Source of the DNA: Thioclava sp. GXIMD2076 | GTDB lineage: Bacteria > Pseudomonadota > Alphaproteobacteria > Rhodobacterales > Rhodobacteraceae | Direction of reading: 5' to 3' | Length of the DNA: 64,000 bases | NCBI RefSeq assembly: GCF_037949795.1 | Contig: NZ_CP149932.1 | Span: forward strand, 496,001 to 560,000 | In this document: positions 44,657 through 53,563 of the stretch, one piece after another | Position numbering within the stretch: the stretch's first letter is position 1 | Layout: every line of letters starts with the position of its first letter | Translations under genes and position numbers: made by a program | The notes under the pieces: model-generated | Databases searched by the model: none | Told to the model about the DNA's origin: nothing | The model's input: only the letters and a program-made list of their open reading frames with translations

Positions 44657-45211
44657 ATGGTTGAAGATCTCTCTGCCGAAATCGGCTCCGACCGGAGCCT
44701 GTTGCTGGTCGATGACGATCAGGCCTTTCTGACACGCCTTGCGCGTGCAATGGAGAAGCGTGGCTTCGAAGTGCGCGTGGCAGCCTCTGTGGCCGAGGGC
44801 AAAAACCTCGTGGCACAATCCGCCCCAGCCTATGCGGTCATCGATCTGCGGCTAGAGGATGGCAACGGGCTCGATGTCGTCGAAGCCCTGCGTGAAGCCC
44901 GCGAGGATGCGCGGATCGTGGTTCTGACCGGATATGGCGCAATCGCGACCGCGGTGGCCGCAGTGAAGATGGGCGCAACCGATTATCTCTCGAAGCCGGC
45001 AGATGCGACCGATATCACCAACGCGCTTCTCGCCCGCGAAGATACACAACCCGCGCCTCCGGAAAACCCTATGAGCGCGGATCGTGTGCGGTGGGAACAT
45101 ATCCAGCGTGTCTACGAGCTTTGCGACCGCAATGTTTCTGAGACCGCGCGGCGTCTGCATATGCATCGCCGCACGCTACAACGCATTCTGGCAAAGCGCA
45201 GCCCGAAATAA
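44657..45211 (+). CDS. regA: Redox response regulator RegA/PrrA/ActR
   Basis: Response regulator for respiration, carbon and nitrogen fixation and other redox genes. The 184-residue product has a receiver (D20/D21, phospho-acceptor D63 in VIDLRLEDGNGLD, Lys in YLSKPAD). A short Pro-rich hinge and the almost invariant Fis-type HTH follow (RVYELCDRNVSETARRLHMH, RRTLQRILAKRSPK). It is downstream of senC and convergent with the chemoreceptor gene, only 4 bases away with no clear terminator between. Confidence 0.97.
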   Translation: MVEDLSAEIGSDRSLLLVDDDQAFLTRLARAMEKRGFEVRVAASVAEGKNLVAQSAPAYAVIDLRLEDGNGLDVVEALREAREDARIVVLTGYGAIATAVAAVKMGATDYLSKPADATDITNALLAREDTQPAPPENPMSADRVRWEHIQRVYELCDRNVSETARRLHMHRRTLQRILAKRSPK

Positions 45212-45215
45212 GCCC

Positions 45216-46973
45216 TCAGCCCGCGCGCGCCTGAGGCTCGGCAGACCAGCCCGCCTGCTCCTGCGCGAGATTTCGGCGGAACACCGACATCGTCTGCTCA
45301 AGGCGCCCTGCCATTTCGTTCAGAGCGTTATGGGCTGCCGTGGTCTCTTCGAGCATGGCCACGTTCTGCTGGGTCGTCCGGTCGAGCTGCTCGACCGAGC
45401 TGTTCACCTCGTTCACCGAGCGTGACTGTTCGGTTGCCGCCTCGGCCAGTTCGCGGATCTGGGTCGCGATCTGGCTGACATGGCGGATGATCCGATCCAA
45501 CTCGGAAACGGTCCGGTTCACGAGCTCGGCACCGGTTTTCACCTGACGGCCGGAAGCCTCGATCAGCTTGCTGATTTCCTGCGCCGACGAAGAGGAACGC
45601 TGCGCCAGCTCCCGCACTTCCGATGCAACGACGGCAAAGCCGCGCCCTGCATCACCCGCCCGCGCCGCCTCGACACCGGCATTGAGCGCCAGAAGATTGG
45701 TCTGGAAGGCGATATCGTCAATCACAGACGAGATACGGGCGATCTGGTTCGAGCTTTCCTCAATTGCCGCCATCGCCTCGATCGACTCCGCGACGACGGT
45801 CGAGCTTTCACCTGCGGCCTGTCGGGCCTTCTCGGCGGAAGTCGAGGTATCGCGGCTGACCATCGCGGCCTGCTCGATAGACACCGTCAGCTGGTTGATG
45901 GCCGCGGCCGCATCACCCAGCGCGCTCGCCTGACGTTCGGACCGCGAGGACAGGTTATCGGCTGCTGCAGTGATCTCGGAAATCTGCGCGCGGATATCGG
46001 CAGAGCATTCGAAAGCGGTCGTCACGGTCCGCGCAAGCTGTTCGACCGACACATTGAAATTCTGGGCAAGGTCGGCGTAATTGGGATCGTCAGGCATCGT
46101 CATGCGCACCGAGAGATCCCCGTTTGCCAAACGTTCCAGCGCCGATTTCAGCGCCACAACGAAGGCTTCCTGCTTTTTCTGGCGCTCTTCGCGCTCGGCC
46201 GTCTGTTTCCGCTCGGCTTCCATGACCGCCATATCGGCTGCGTGTTTCTCTTCGGCCTGACGGGCCGCTAGCTCACCGGATTGCTTCGCCTCTGCTGCTG
46301 CTGCCTCTGCGATCTTCCGGTGCTCATTCGCCTCCTGTGACATCTGCTCGGCCTTTTCACGGGCGGCAGAGGATTCGGCGGTCAGCACCTCCAGCTGGGC
46401 CATGCGCTCCATCGCATCGCGGAAGAGCTTCTGGCGGCGGCGCACGACCTCGATCAGCACACCAGCCTCCAGCGAGAAGAGCCCGCCATGCAGAAGTATC
46501 CGCTCCATATTCTCGTAAACATCCGTGCTGGGATAGACGAGCACCGGATAGGCAAGGCCGAGCCCAGCCTGATGGATCACGGTACTGACCGCAATCACAG
46601 TCAAGGCCCGCACATCGACAAGGGCGGTAGCCATCGCACACATGACGAAGAATGCCATATGGGTATCGATGATCCACGGATGTCCGGCAAAGGCAGCGGT
46701 AAAAGAGAAACACTGGCCGATCATCCCCTGCGCGAGAACCGAACGACCCTTCTTGGTGTCGCCCAGACGCCAGCCCCAGACCGCCAGCGCCGCGAAGCCT
46801 ATCGCGGAGATGGATGCGATCCAGAAGGCCGTGCCAATGATCCATGCCACGATGGAAATCCCTGCCGCCGAAGCGACCATGCCGATTGCGAGATATTTGA
46901 TCGCAGCTTCGCGGCCAGCAAAGGGCTGATCACTATCATCATGAAAAAACGCCAGAATACTATTCATCCGCAT
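45216..46973 (-). CDS. Methyl-accepting chemotaxis protein with multi-helix membrane input
   Basis: Chemoreceptor of unusual topology. In place of the standard two helices around a periplasmic domain, the 585-residue protein has about five or six hydrophobic segments between residues 26 and 176, with only short loops. A long Glu/Ala/Lys-rich coiled coil follows (about 185-275), then a HAMP-like stretch ([17 protein letters not shown]) and the signalling domain. Its hairpin tip is [20 protein letters not shown] then [20 protein letters not shown] (418-457). The ATG at 46973 follows GGTGGA by 6 bases and overlaps the small gene before it by 10. No cheW, cheA or other che gene is in the window. 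Confidence 0.93.
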   Translation of the reverse strand: MRMNSILAFFHDDSDQPFAGREAAIKYLAIGMVASAAGISIVAWIIGTAFWIASISAIGFAALAVWGWRLGDTKKGRSVLAQGMIGQCFSFTAAFAGHPWIIDTHMAFFVMCAMATALVDVRALTVIAVSTVIHQAGLGLAYPVLVYPSTDVYENMERILLHGGLFSLEAGVLIEVVRRRQKLFRDAMERMAQLEVLTAESSAAREKAEQMSQEANEHRKIAEAAAAEAKQSGELAARQAEEKHAADMAVMEAERKQTAEREERQKKQEAFVVALKSALERLANGDLSVRMTMPDDPNYADLAQNFNVSVEQLARTVTTAFECSADIRAQISEITAAADNLSSRSERQASALGDAAAAINQLTVSIEQAAMVSRDTSTSAEKARQAAGESSTVVAESIEAMAAIEESSNQIARISSVIDDIAFQTNLLALNAGVEAARAGDAGRGFAVVASEVRELAQRSSSSAQEISKLIEASGRQVKTGAELVNRTVSELDRIIRHVSQIATQIRELAEAATEQSRSVNEVNSSVEQLDRTTQQNVAMLEETTAAHNALNEMAGRLEQTMSVFRRNLAQEQAGWSAEPQARAG

Positions 46974-47248
46974 ATCGATTCCACCTTTTCGGCGTCCAAG
47001 AGGAACCAAGCACCGGCCTTTTCCAATTGCTCGGCCTGCGCCATATTATCGATAGAAACCAATTGCCCGAACGGAGCGCGTGTCGGACCGATCAGCTGCG
47101 CCCCCGCATCCTCTGCCACGACACTTGCATCGCTCCATGGCGGCACAATCATCACCACTAGCCCCACCCGTTCCGGAACGGAGCCTGACAGATGGGCCAA
47201 TGGCGCAACCAACATGGAAAAAAACAGAATCGCTACCTCAAGCCTCAT
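46964..47248 (-). CDS. Small membrane or exported protein coupled to the chemoreceptor
   Basis: Unrecognised family. The 94-residue product has a hydrophobic N-terminus (about residues 3-20), which may be a signal peptide or membrane anchor. Next comes a second mildly hydrophobic segment ([13 protein letters not shown]), then [20 protein letters not shown] and a short Glu/Ala-rich end ([20 protein letters not shown]). No cysteine remains outside the C-terminal ICG. The start at 47248 has GAGGTTGGG before it. Its stop lies 10 bases inside the chemoreceptor gene, and a perfect CtrA box sits 46 bases upstream. It may sense or modulate for the receptor (inference). Confidence 0.8.
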   Translation of the reverse strand: MRLEVAILFFSMLVAPLAHLSGSVPERVGLVVMIVPPWSDASVVAEDAGAQLIGPTRAPFGQLVSIDNMAQAEQLEKAGAWFLLDAEKVESICG

Positions 47249-47293
47249 CCCAACCTCACACACTGAGCACTGGAACTGTCTAAGGTTGAATCT

Positions 47294-47308
47294 TTAAATC
47301 GCGATTAA
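47294..47308. promoter_or_regulatory. CtrA-type box upstream of the small gene and chemoreceptor
   Basis: TTAA (47294-47297), 7-base spacer ATCGCGA, TTAA (47305-47308); the whole is a near-palindrome. It lies in the 61-base gap between the lrp stop and the operon start, about 46 bases before the ATG at 47248. Confidence 0.75.
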
Positions 47309-47309
47309 A

Positions 47310-47768
47310 TTATATCGGAAGCGCTGTGGTGTTCTGGACTTCGTGCAACGAGAAGCTCGATTGAAGCTGCGCCACGCCAGGAAGCGAGGCCAGACGCGCG
47401 CGATGCAGCAGCGCGAAATCGTCAGTATCCTGCGCTACGACCTTCAAAAGGAAATCCGCTTTGCCCGCCATCAGATGGCATTCCAGAACCTCGGGGACCT
47501 TGCGCACCTCGCTCTCGAACGCGCGCAGCACCTCGTCTTTCTGGCTCGAGAGGGTAATCTCGACGAAGACCGTAGTGTTCCGACCAAGCCTGCGGCGGTC
47601 GAGAAGCGCGACATAATCGCGGATATAGCCCTCTTCCTCGAGCCGCTGCACACGCCGATGACAGGCGGAGGCCGACAGATTGACCCGCTCGCTCAGATCG
47701 GCGTTCGAGATGCGGCCCTGCTGCTGCAGGACCATCAGTATCCGGCGATCCGTCGCATCGAGTGACAT
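47310..47768 (-). CDS. Lrp/AsnC-family transcriptional regulator
   Basis: DNA-binding regulator that responds to amino acids. The 152-residue product has an N-terminal winged HTH (LDATDRRILMVLQQQGRISN, ADLSERVNLSASACHRRVQR) and a C-terminal RAM ligand domain (VLECHLMAGKADFLLKVVAQ). Length is standard. Its target cannot be read from context: the neighbours are the chemotaxis operon and mscL. Confidence 0.93.
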   Translation of the reverse strand: MSLDATDRRILMVLQQQGRISNADLSERVNLSASACHRRVQRLEEEGYIRDYVALLDRRRLGRNTTVFVEITLSSQKDEVLRAFESEVRKVPEVLECHLMAGKADFLLKVVAQDTDDFALLHRARLASLPGVAQLQSSFSLHEVQNTTALPI

Positions 47769-47860
47769 ATGGTTTCCTTCGACCCAAACTCGTCCGGGCC
47801 GAAGAATCTTCTAATTTCAGAGTTTATTCAAGAAAGCATCACCGCAAAAAACGGCAAAAA

Positions 47861-48292
47861 TCACTCTTTTTTCAGCGCATCGCGGATATCAATCAGAACA
47901 TCCAGCTGACTCGGGCCGGTTTTCACCTCCGGCGCAACCTCCTGCGGCTTCTCGGCGGCCTTGCGGATGCGGTTCACCATACGCACCAGCAAGAAGACGA
48001 TGAAAGCAATGATGAGGAAGTTGATCACGGAGGTCAGGAAGGCCCCATAGGCAAAGATCGCCGCCCCCGCATCACGCGCGCTCTGCAAGCTCGATCCGGC
48101 CGGCACATCGCCCGAAAGAACGACATACATATTGCTGAAATCCAGCCCGCCGATGATGAGGCCGATAATCGGATTGAGCAGATCCGACACGATCGATTTG
48201 ACAATCGCGGTGAAGGCCGCGCCGACGATGATCCCCACCGCCATGTCCATCACATTACCCTTGGCAATGAAGTCCTTAAATTCTTGCAGCAT
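47861..48292 (-). CDS. mscL: Large-conductance mechanosensitive channel MscL
   Basis: Pentameric emergency valve for hypo-osmotic shock in the inner membrane. The 143-residue product starts with the family signature [20 protein letters not shown] then [20 protein letters not shown]. It has the second helix ([20 protein letters not shown]) and a C-terminal cytoplasmic bundle. Apparently monocistronic. Confidence 0.97.
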   Translation of the reverse strand: MLQEFKDFIAKGNVMDMAVGIIVGAAFTAIVKSIVSDLLNPIIGLIIGGLDFSNMYVVLSGDVPAGSSLQSARDAGAAIFAYGAFLTSVINFLIIAFIVFLLVRMVNRIRKAAEKPQEVAPEVKTGPSQLDVLIDIRDALKKE

Positions 48293-48371
48293 CCGTATTC
48301 CCTCATTCTCCGGACTCTATATCCGCCTATAGTTAGCGATACATATATCCAAAGCAACGAAGCCTTCCAGC

Positions 48372-49226
48372 CTACCGGCGCGCAAAGCTCATCGGCAGCG
48401 AAAAACTCAGGCTGGAGGCGCCAAGCCCGCGGGGAGCGGCCGGAAACTGCCCTGCCCGCTGCACTGCGGTCACAGCCGCCTGATCGATTGCGGCATTGCC
48501 CGAGGACCGTGCGAGCGACACCGAGACCAACTGGCCCGCGGCCGACACCGTCAAGCGCACGACAGCCTGTCCCTGCGCGCCACGCGCCGCAGACGGATAC
48601 CGCTTACGCCGTTCGATCCGCTGGCGGATCTGCGCGCCCCAACGGCCACGAAGATTGTCGGCCTGCGCCTTGGAGAGGGTAGCAGCCTTGGCCTGTCCGT
48701 TCTCGCCCGCCGCACCACGATTGCCGCTGCCCGAGGCCGCCTGTGCTGCCTGTGCGGCACTTGTCCGGTCCGACTTGCGTGCGGGTTCCGGCGTGGGCTC
48801 CGGTTTGGCCTGACGCTTGGGTGCTGGCCTCTCGGGACGCGCCATCGGGCGCTCCGTGGCCTCCGGCGCAAGGGCAGAGCGCTCCGGCTCCGGCGGAACC
48901 TCGGGTTCCGCCTTCTCGACCTCGGGGATCGGCGGCGCGTCGGTCAACATGGGCAGATCGGATGGCGGCAGCTCGATCTTGGGCGGCTGGATGACCGGCG
49001 GCTCGGAAGACAGCTGCATCACCGGCTCCGGCACCTGCGGATTTTCCCATTGCTCTACCATATCGGCGACCTGCGCATCGGCTGCCTCGAGGCTGACCAT
49101 CGCATCGCCCGCAGCACCTGCCGACATCGAGCCCTCGTCACGCGAGACAAGCCCGAAGGCCAGCACATGCAGCGCCGCCGCGACAATAGCAAAGCTGCCC
49201 AGTTCGAAGATCCGCATCGTGGTCAT
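48372..49226 (-). CDS. tonB: TonB energy-transducing protein
   Basis: Transmits proton-motive force from ExbBD to outer-membrane receptors. The 284-residue product has an N-terminal helix (about residues 6-25), a Pro/Glu/Arg-rich spacer (60-150), an Ala/Gly/Lys linker, and a TonB C-terminal domain (about 200-284) with RIERRKRYPSAARGAQGQAV and VRLTVSAAGQLVSVSLARSS. It ends FPAAPRGLGASSLSFSLPMS. Its ATG overlaps the second exbD stop. No receptor or siderophore gene is nearby. Confidence 0.9.
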   Translation of the reverse strand: MTTMRIFELGSFAIVAAALHVLAFGLVSRDEGSMSAGAAGDAMVSLEAADAQVADMVEQWENPQVPEPVMQLSSEPPVIQPPKIELPPSDLPMLTDAPPIPEVEKAEPEVPPEPERSALAPEATERPMARPERPAPKRQAKPEPTPEPARKSDRTSAAQAAQAASGSGNRGAAGENGQAKAATLSKAQADNLRGRWGAQIRQRIERRKRYPSAARGAQGQAVVRLTVSAAGQLVSVSLARSSGNAAIDQAAVTAVQRAGQFPAAPRGLGASSLSFSLPMSFARR

Positions 49227-49663
49227 TGGGCGTCTCCCCGCGATGTCACCAGTTCGACCTGAGCGAATCCGGCCTTGCCCAGAACCGGCAATAGCGCGGC
49301 CAGACGGGTGGCCCCGGCACTCTGATCTCCGCGCAATAGCAGATGCGCCGGTTGCGCCGAACAATCCGACTGCGCACAATACGCCTCGCGCGCCGCAACG
49401 AGCGCGTCGAGCAGCGGTGTAACATCATCCTTTGCGGCAAGGGTCAGCTCGCGAAAACCCAGCTGCCCGTCCGCGCCCAGATAAACGCTGAACTCGCCTT
49501 CCGCCTCGGAGGCTGCCTCCGAGACCGGCGGCTCGGTCGGGAAAGGTTCGGGCGGCGCCAATTTTGCCGAGATCAGGAAAAAGATCAGCAGCAGGAACAC
49601 CACGTTGATCATCGGCAAGAGCGAGGCATTGCCCTTCTGCCGTTTGGGCGGCGCAAATTGCAT
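49223..49663 (-). CDS. exbD: ExbD paralogue with Asp-to-Asn change in the membrane helix
   Basis: ExbD/TolR-family protein, second of two in tandem. The 146-residue product has the family helix but reads LLPMINVVFLLLIFFLISAK, with Asn where ExbD has the proton-pathway Asp (PMID in the first copy). The periplasmic domain follows, including HLLLRGDQSAGATRLAALLP and a Cys pair around AYCAQSDC. I chose the ATG at 49663; a GTG at 49672 overlapping the exbD1 stop is possible. It lies between exbD1 and tonB. Confidence 0.9.
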   Translation of the reverse strand: MQFAPPKRQKGNASLLPMINVVFLLLIFFLISAKLAPPEPFPTEPPVSEAASEAEGEFSVYLGADGQLGFRELTLAAKDDVTPLLDALVAAREAYCAQSDCSAQPAHLLLRGDQSAGATRLAALLPVLGKAGFAQVELVTSRGDAQ

Positions 49664-49668
49664 GGGCC

Positions 49669-50049
49669 TCACTCCACCAGAATCAAGCGACTGAACCCAG
49701 CGGCGGTCAGCCGGTCCATCACCAAAACCAGATCCTGCAGATCCGCCTCCTTGGCGCGCAGGATCACCGGATCGGCACGGGTCTCGGTCAGCCGGTCCAG
49801 CTCGGCCAGCAGATCATCGAAACTCCGCGAGACACCGTTCAGCTTGACCACACCCTCGGGGCCGATATCGACCAGCCGCGGCGCGCCTGTCCATTCCGAG
49901 GCTGCCCCGCTGGCAGAGGCCAGCGGCAGACTGACATCCTGACTGAAACGCGATGCCAGCATGAAGAAAACAAGAAGCAGAAAGACCACATCGATCATTG
50001 GGGTCAGATCCGGCTTGCGGCGCGGACGGTCGGGCGCGAAATTGAACAT
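49669..50049 (-). CDS. exbD: ExbD biopolymer transport protein (canonical)
   Basis: Proton-channel subunit with ExbB. The 126-residue product has the membrane helix DLTPMIDVVFLLLVFFMLAS with the essential Asp intact and a periplasmic ExbD domain ending AADLQ-like VLVMDRLTAAGFSRLILVE. It begins 6 bases after exbB. Together with the following Asn variant it may form a mixed ExbD pair. Confidence 0.93.
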   Translation of the reverse strand: MFNFAPDRPRRKPDLTPMIDVVFLLLVFFMLASRFSQDVSLPLASASGAASEWTGAPRLVDIGPEGVVKLNGVSRSFDDLLAELDRLTETRADPVILRAKEADLQDLVLVMDRLTAAGFSRLILVE

Positions 50050-50055
50050 CGGGTC

Positions 50056-50748
50056 TCACTCCGCCGCAAGCGCGCGGATCGTTTCTGGCGTTGCCTCGCG
50101 GGACACAAAGACCTGTGTCGCGGTGTCTTCCATATCCTCGCGTAGCCGGTCGGTGATGCTCTCGAACCAGGTCAGCGCGACCTGCGCCGGAATGGCCACC
50201 GCCATACCCGCCGCTGTGGTTAGAAGAGCCTCCCAGATCCCCCCCGCCAGCGTGGACGGATCGGCGCGTGCGCCTGCTTCCTGCAAGGCCTGAAACGCCG
50301 AGATCATCCCCGTCACCGTGCCCAGAAGGCCGATCAGCGGACCGATCGTCGCGGCAAGCTCCAGACCGCGCAGCCCCCCGCGTGCCTTGGCCAGCAGGCC
50401 ATGTGCCACTCGGCCGGTTTCTTCGCGCGCCTCGGTATCGGTGAGATTGGAATGGGCGGCCATCATGGCCGCGCGGGTCAAACGCGCGCGCAGACTGCGG
50501 CGTCCGTCAAGGAGGCCTATGGCCGCGTCATGCTGCCCCGCCTTCCATTTGACCAGAGCGGCCCGTGAGTGGCGTCCGCCGGACCACGCCCCGAAGCAGG
50601 CGAAGCGATAGAGTTTCCACAAGATCAGCGCCACTGTAAGCACCGACAACAGGGCAATTGCCCAGATCGCGGGACCGCCCATCTGGAGGAAGTCCGTCAG
50701 ACGGCTTAGGCCGGTCGCTGGATCCACTGTAATCGATTCAGGTTCCAT
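50056..50748 (-). CDS. exbB: ExbB/MotA-TolQ-family proton channel protein
   Basis: Pentameric proton-channel scaffold of the TonB system. The 230-residue product has helices at about residues 24-46, 130-152 and 170-192 with the signature GLELAATIGPLIGLLGTVTG then MISAFQALQEAG, and TTAAGMAVAIPAQVALTWFE. First gene of exbB-exbD-exbD-tonB. A perfect 8+8 palindrome, probably an operator, lies 19 bases before its ATG. Confidence 0.95.
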   Translation of the reverse strand: MEPESITVDPATGLSRLTDFLQMGGPAIWAIALLSVLTVALILWKLYRFACFGAWSGGRHSRAALVKWKAGQHDAAIGLLDGRRSLRARLTRAAMMAAHSNLTDTEAREETGRVAHGLLAKARGGLRGLELAATIGPLIGLLGTVTGMISAFQALQEAGARADPSTLAGGIWEALLTTAAGMAVAIPAQVALTWFESITDRLREDMEDTATQVFVSREATPETIRALAAE

Positions 50749-50766
50749 CTCGTCCTCAATATCAGA

Positions 50767-50785
50767 GTATTTCTATCAGAAATAC
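50767..50785. promoter_or_regulatory. Palindromic operator candidate before exbB
   Basis: GTATTTCTATCAGAAATAC: perfect 8-base arms around a 3-base centre, starting 19 bases upstream of the exbB ATG. Position and symmetry suggest a repressor site, perhaps iron- or heme-responsive. The arm order (TTTCT-N3-AGAAA) is not the known Irr box order, so the protein is not identified. Confidence 0.6.
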
Positions 50786-50860
50786 AAACTGAGCAAGCTT
50801 GTCAACGATGGACGGCGCGATTCTTGATAAATTTGGTAAACTATTAGGGCAGCAGCGCAT

Positions 50861-50885
50861 AAAAAAGCCGGAGCAAAGCCCCGGC
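50861..50885 (-). terminator. Terminator of the coiled-coil protein gene
   Basis: On the minus strand: AGCCGGGGC, TTT loop, GCTCCGGCT, then a T-run. One mismatch in the stem. It lies 65 bases after the stop at 50951 and 113 bases upstream of the exbB start. The remaining 75 bases of the gap show nothing recognisable. Confidence 0.78.
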
Positions 50886-50950
50886 TGATCGTTCGGAGTT
50901 TCAAAAGACCGCTGCGCTGCGACAGCCCCGACGCGACGCAGCGGCCTTTG

Positions 50951-51586
50951 TTACGCAGCGGCGCGCTGCATATCCGTGTTCTCACGCAGCAATCGGGAGG
51001 CTTGCCAGGCCGACCATCCTTCAGGCTGGGTCATGTGGAAATCCTCGAGACAGGGATCGGGCAGTGGCGCCCCTGCAAAACGGGCCCGCGCTTCCTCGCG
51101 CGCCTGCCGGATGATCTCCTCGGCGCGGCGCGACATCGCACCTTCCACCAGATCATGCAGCAACTGACGCAGGTCGGGCTTATCATCGGGACGGGTTTCG
51201 TCAATCAGCCCCATCACGCGCTGCAGACGCTGGCGCGCGGTTTCCAGACGATCGATCGCGCGATCACGCTGATCGGCACGGAATGCCAGCTCCAGCGGCA
51301 GGCTCTCCTGATAGCTGGCCAGTTCGGCCCAGAGCGCGTCTGCGGCAGCCTCGAGCGACGGATCAATGATATTCAGCTTGGCAATCCGCGCCTCGACGCG
51401 GGCAATCCCTTCGCGGATACGGGCAACGCGGCCATGCAGCTGCACCTCGGCCGCCTCGGAGGTGGCGATATCGCGCGCGGCGCGACCGATCTCGATCAGC
51501 CCCATCGCCACAGCCACAACCTGATGGTCAACGACAACACGACGCGCTGTCACACCCGCCAGAATCCAGTCCTGTTCTTGATGCAT
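50951..51586 (-). CDS. Uncharacterised alpha-helical protein
   Basis: I do not recognise the family. The 211-residue product has no signal peptide or membrane helix and is strongly helical: an N-terminal segment (MHQEQDWILAGVTARRVVVD), heptad-like stretches around residues 50-80 and 95-130, and a Glu/Arg-rich helix near 160-180 (MSRRAEEIIRQAREEARARF). GAGGTGG precedes the ATG at 51586. It has its own terminator and lies between suhB and the TonB cluster. That ribosome site, coherent charge pattern and terminator support it over the open frame on the other strand. Confidence 0.75.
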   Translation of the reverse strand: MHQEQDWILAGVTARRVVVDHQVVAVAMGLIEIGRAARDIATSEAAEVQLHGRVARIREGIARVEARIAKLNIIDPSLEAAADALWAELASYQESLPLELAFRADQRDRAIDRLETARQRLQRVMGLIDETRPDDKPDLRQLLHDLVEGAMSRRAEEIIRQAREEARARFAGAPLPDPCLEDFHMTQPEGWSAWQASRLLRENTDMQRAAA

Positions 51587-51651
51587 AATCCACCTCGCTT
51601 TCTGCGTTGTTCCAAACATCGCAGAGCAAGGTGAACAAGAGGTGAACGAGC

Positions 51652-52443
51652 TTACTCCGGCTTACGGAGAATTTTCGTCAAAGGCTCGAACATCTCGGCA
51701 TTGGTCGCCACGACCGAACCGCTCGCAAAGATCTCCTGATCCTCGCGCACGGCAGACACGAACCCGCCGGCTTCCTTGACGATCACCAGACCGGCCGCCA
51801 TGTCCCACGCCTTCAGCTCGCGCTCCCAATAACCGTCGTAGCGGCCCGCGGCCACATAGGCCAGATCCAGCGAAGCCGCCCCCCAGCGGCGTACACCGGC
51901 ACAGGCGGGCATCAGGCGCGCCAGATCGCGCAGCGTCGCGGGCAGCGTGTTCTTGGCGCCGAAGGGCACACCGGTTGCAAAGACCGCATCGGTCATCGAG
52001 CGACGGCCCGACACCCGCAGGCGGGTATCATTCATGAAGGCACCAAAGCCCTTCTCGGCAAAGAACATTTCGTCCTTGGCAGCATCGAAGATCACACCGG
52101 CAACGACTTCACCCTTATGCTCGAGAGCAATCGAAACGGCCCAATGCGGCATGCCGTGCAGGAAGTTGGTGGTGCCATCCAGCGGGTCGACGATCCAGCG
52201 GCGGGTCGGGTCCTTGCCCTCTTCCTCACCGGTTTCCTCACCCAGCCAGCCATAGGTGGGGCGCGCATTCAGCAGCTCTTCCTTGATGAGCTTCTCGGCC
52301 TCGCGGTCGGCGCGCGACACGAAATCCCCTGGACCTTTGGAGGAGACCTGCAGGTTCTCGACTTCGCGGAAGTCCTTCACCAGCGACCGGCCTGCCTTAC
52401 GGGCGGCTTTGATCATGAGGTTAAGATTTGCGCTGCCTTGCAT
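51652..52443 (-). CDS. suhB: Inositol monophosphatase family protein SuhB
   Basis: Mg-dependent sugar phosphatase; in bacteria SuhB also assists rRNA antitermination. The 263-residue product has the metal site motifs WIVDPLDGTTNFLHGMPHWA and the C-terminal KAWDMAAGLVIVKEAGG, plus EETGEEEG and GVRRWGAASLDLAYVAAGRY. GGAG lies before the ATG. Apparently a single gene. Confidence 0.95.
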   Translation of the reverse strand: MQGSANLNLMIKAARKAGRSLVKDFREVENLQVSSKGPGDFVSRADREAEKLIKEELLNARPTYGWLGEETGEEEGKDPTRRWIVDPLDGTTNFLHGMPHWAVSIALEHKGEVVAGVIFDAAKDEMFFAEKGFGAFMNDTRLRVSGRRSMTDAVFATGVPFGAKNTLPATLRDLARLMPACAGVRRWGAASLDLAYVAAGRYDGYWERELKAWDMAAGLVIVKEAGGFVSAVREDQEIFASGSVVATNAEMFEPLTKILRKPE

Positions 52444-52536
52444 GGGAGATCTCCTTGGGGGGTTCGAAGCGACCGCTTATACCGTCGGGGAGGCGATTCC
52501 AAGCCTTATATACGCCTCTATAATAGGCTTTCGGCC

Positions 52537-53472
52537 TTATTGGGCGGGTTTCGCCAGCGCGAGGGCGTCCTGCCCCTGCAACTTCACCGGTTCGGTCCGC
52601 GCCAGCTCGAGAAAATGCGCCATATAGGGTCGGGTCGCATTCTCCGTCCGCGTCGCGGCATAAAGGCGTTTCTGCAGGCCGGTCTTCGTCACCTGTTTCG
52701 TTATGTAATCAGGCCGATACCGCACATCCCGCAGCACCCAGTCGGGCAGCACGGCCACCCCGCGCCCGGCCGCCACCAGCATCAGGATCACCGCCGTCAG
52801 CTCTACCTGCCGATGGGTCCGCGGCTCGATCCGCGCAGGCGTCAGCAGCCCCGAGAAGATATCGGAGCGCGCGCGGTCGACCGGATAGGTGATCAGTGTC
52901 TGGTCCAGAAAATCCTCGGCCTCGATGAAGGGCTTAGCCGCCAGAGGGCTGCTGGAGGAGGCGATAAAGGTGGGCGCATAGTCGAACAGCGGGTTGAACA
53001 CCACGCCATCCAGCTCCTCGGGATCGGAGGAGATCACCAGATCCACTTCCTCGTTCTGGAGCGCCGGCAACGCGCGGAAAGCCAGACCGGGGCGGATGTC
53101 GATATCCACCTCGGGCCAAGCGCGGCGGAACTGCTCGAGCACCGGAAAGAGCCAGTCGTAGCAGGCATGGCATTCGATGGCGATATGCAGCCGACCTGCC
53201 CGCCCTTGCCTGAGCGCGGTGAACTCGTCTTCGATCGCGCGAATCTCGGGAAGGATACGTTCGGCCAGACGCAAGAGCTTTTGCCCCGCGGCCGATAACC
53301 GCATGGGCCGCGAGCGCCGCACAAACAGCTCCATCCCCGCCTGCTCCTCCAAACCCTTGATCTGATGCGACAAAGCACTTTGTGTTATATTCAACGCCTC
53401 GGCCGCGCGGGCCAGACCACCCGATTCATGGATCGCACGGATCGTTCGCAGGTGCCGCAATTCAAGGTACAT
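52537..53472 (-). CDS. metR: LysR-type regulator MetR of methionine genes
   Basis: LysR-family activator, probably homocysteine-responsive and controlling the divergent metF. The 311-residue product has the N-terminal HTH (LRTIRAIHESGGLARAAEAL, NITQSALSHQIKGLEEQAGM, ELFVRRSRPMRLSAAGQKLL) and a substrate-binding domain with HIAIECHACYDWLFPVLEQF, a MetR-like signature. It is 91 bases from metF, whose shared region holds symmetric TGAG/CTCA sites. Confidence 0.92.
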   Translation of the reverse strand: MYLELRHLRTIRAIHESGGLARAAEALNITQSALSHQIKGLEEQAGMELFVRRSRPMRLSAAGQKLLRLAERILPEIRAIEDEFTALRQGRAGRLHIAIECHACYDWLFPVLEQFRRAWPEVDIDIRPGLAFRALPALQNEEVDLVISSDPEELDGVVFNPLFDYAPTFIASSSSPLAAKPFIEAEDFLDQTLITYPVDRARSDIFSGLLTPARIEPRTHRQVELTAVILMLVAAGRGVAVLPDWVLRDVRYRPDYITKQVTKTGLQKRLYAATRTENATRPYMAHFLELARTEPVKLQGQDALALAKPAQ

Positions 53473-53563
53473 TCGATCTGACTCATGTTATTCTTGAGCA
53501 ATATGAGTTTGTCTCACATTGAGGAATCTGGCACAAGCGCCGCCAAGCAGTAAGGATACCGCC
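53473..53563. promoter_or_regulatory. metR-metF divergent control region
   Basis: Contains TGAG-N5-CTCA (53504-53516), similar to the TGAA-N5-TTCA form of MetR sites. A wider CTCA (53482-53485) / TGAG (53495-53498) pair adjoins it. Assignment to MetR is by position and symmetry. Confidence 0.55.
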
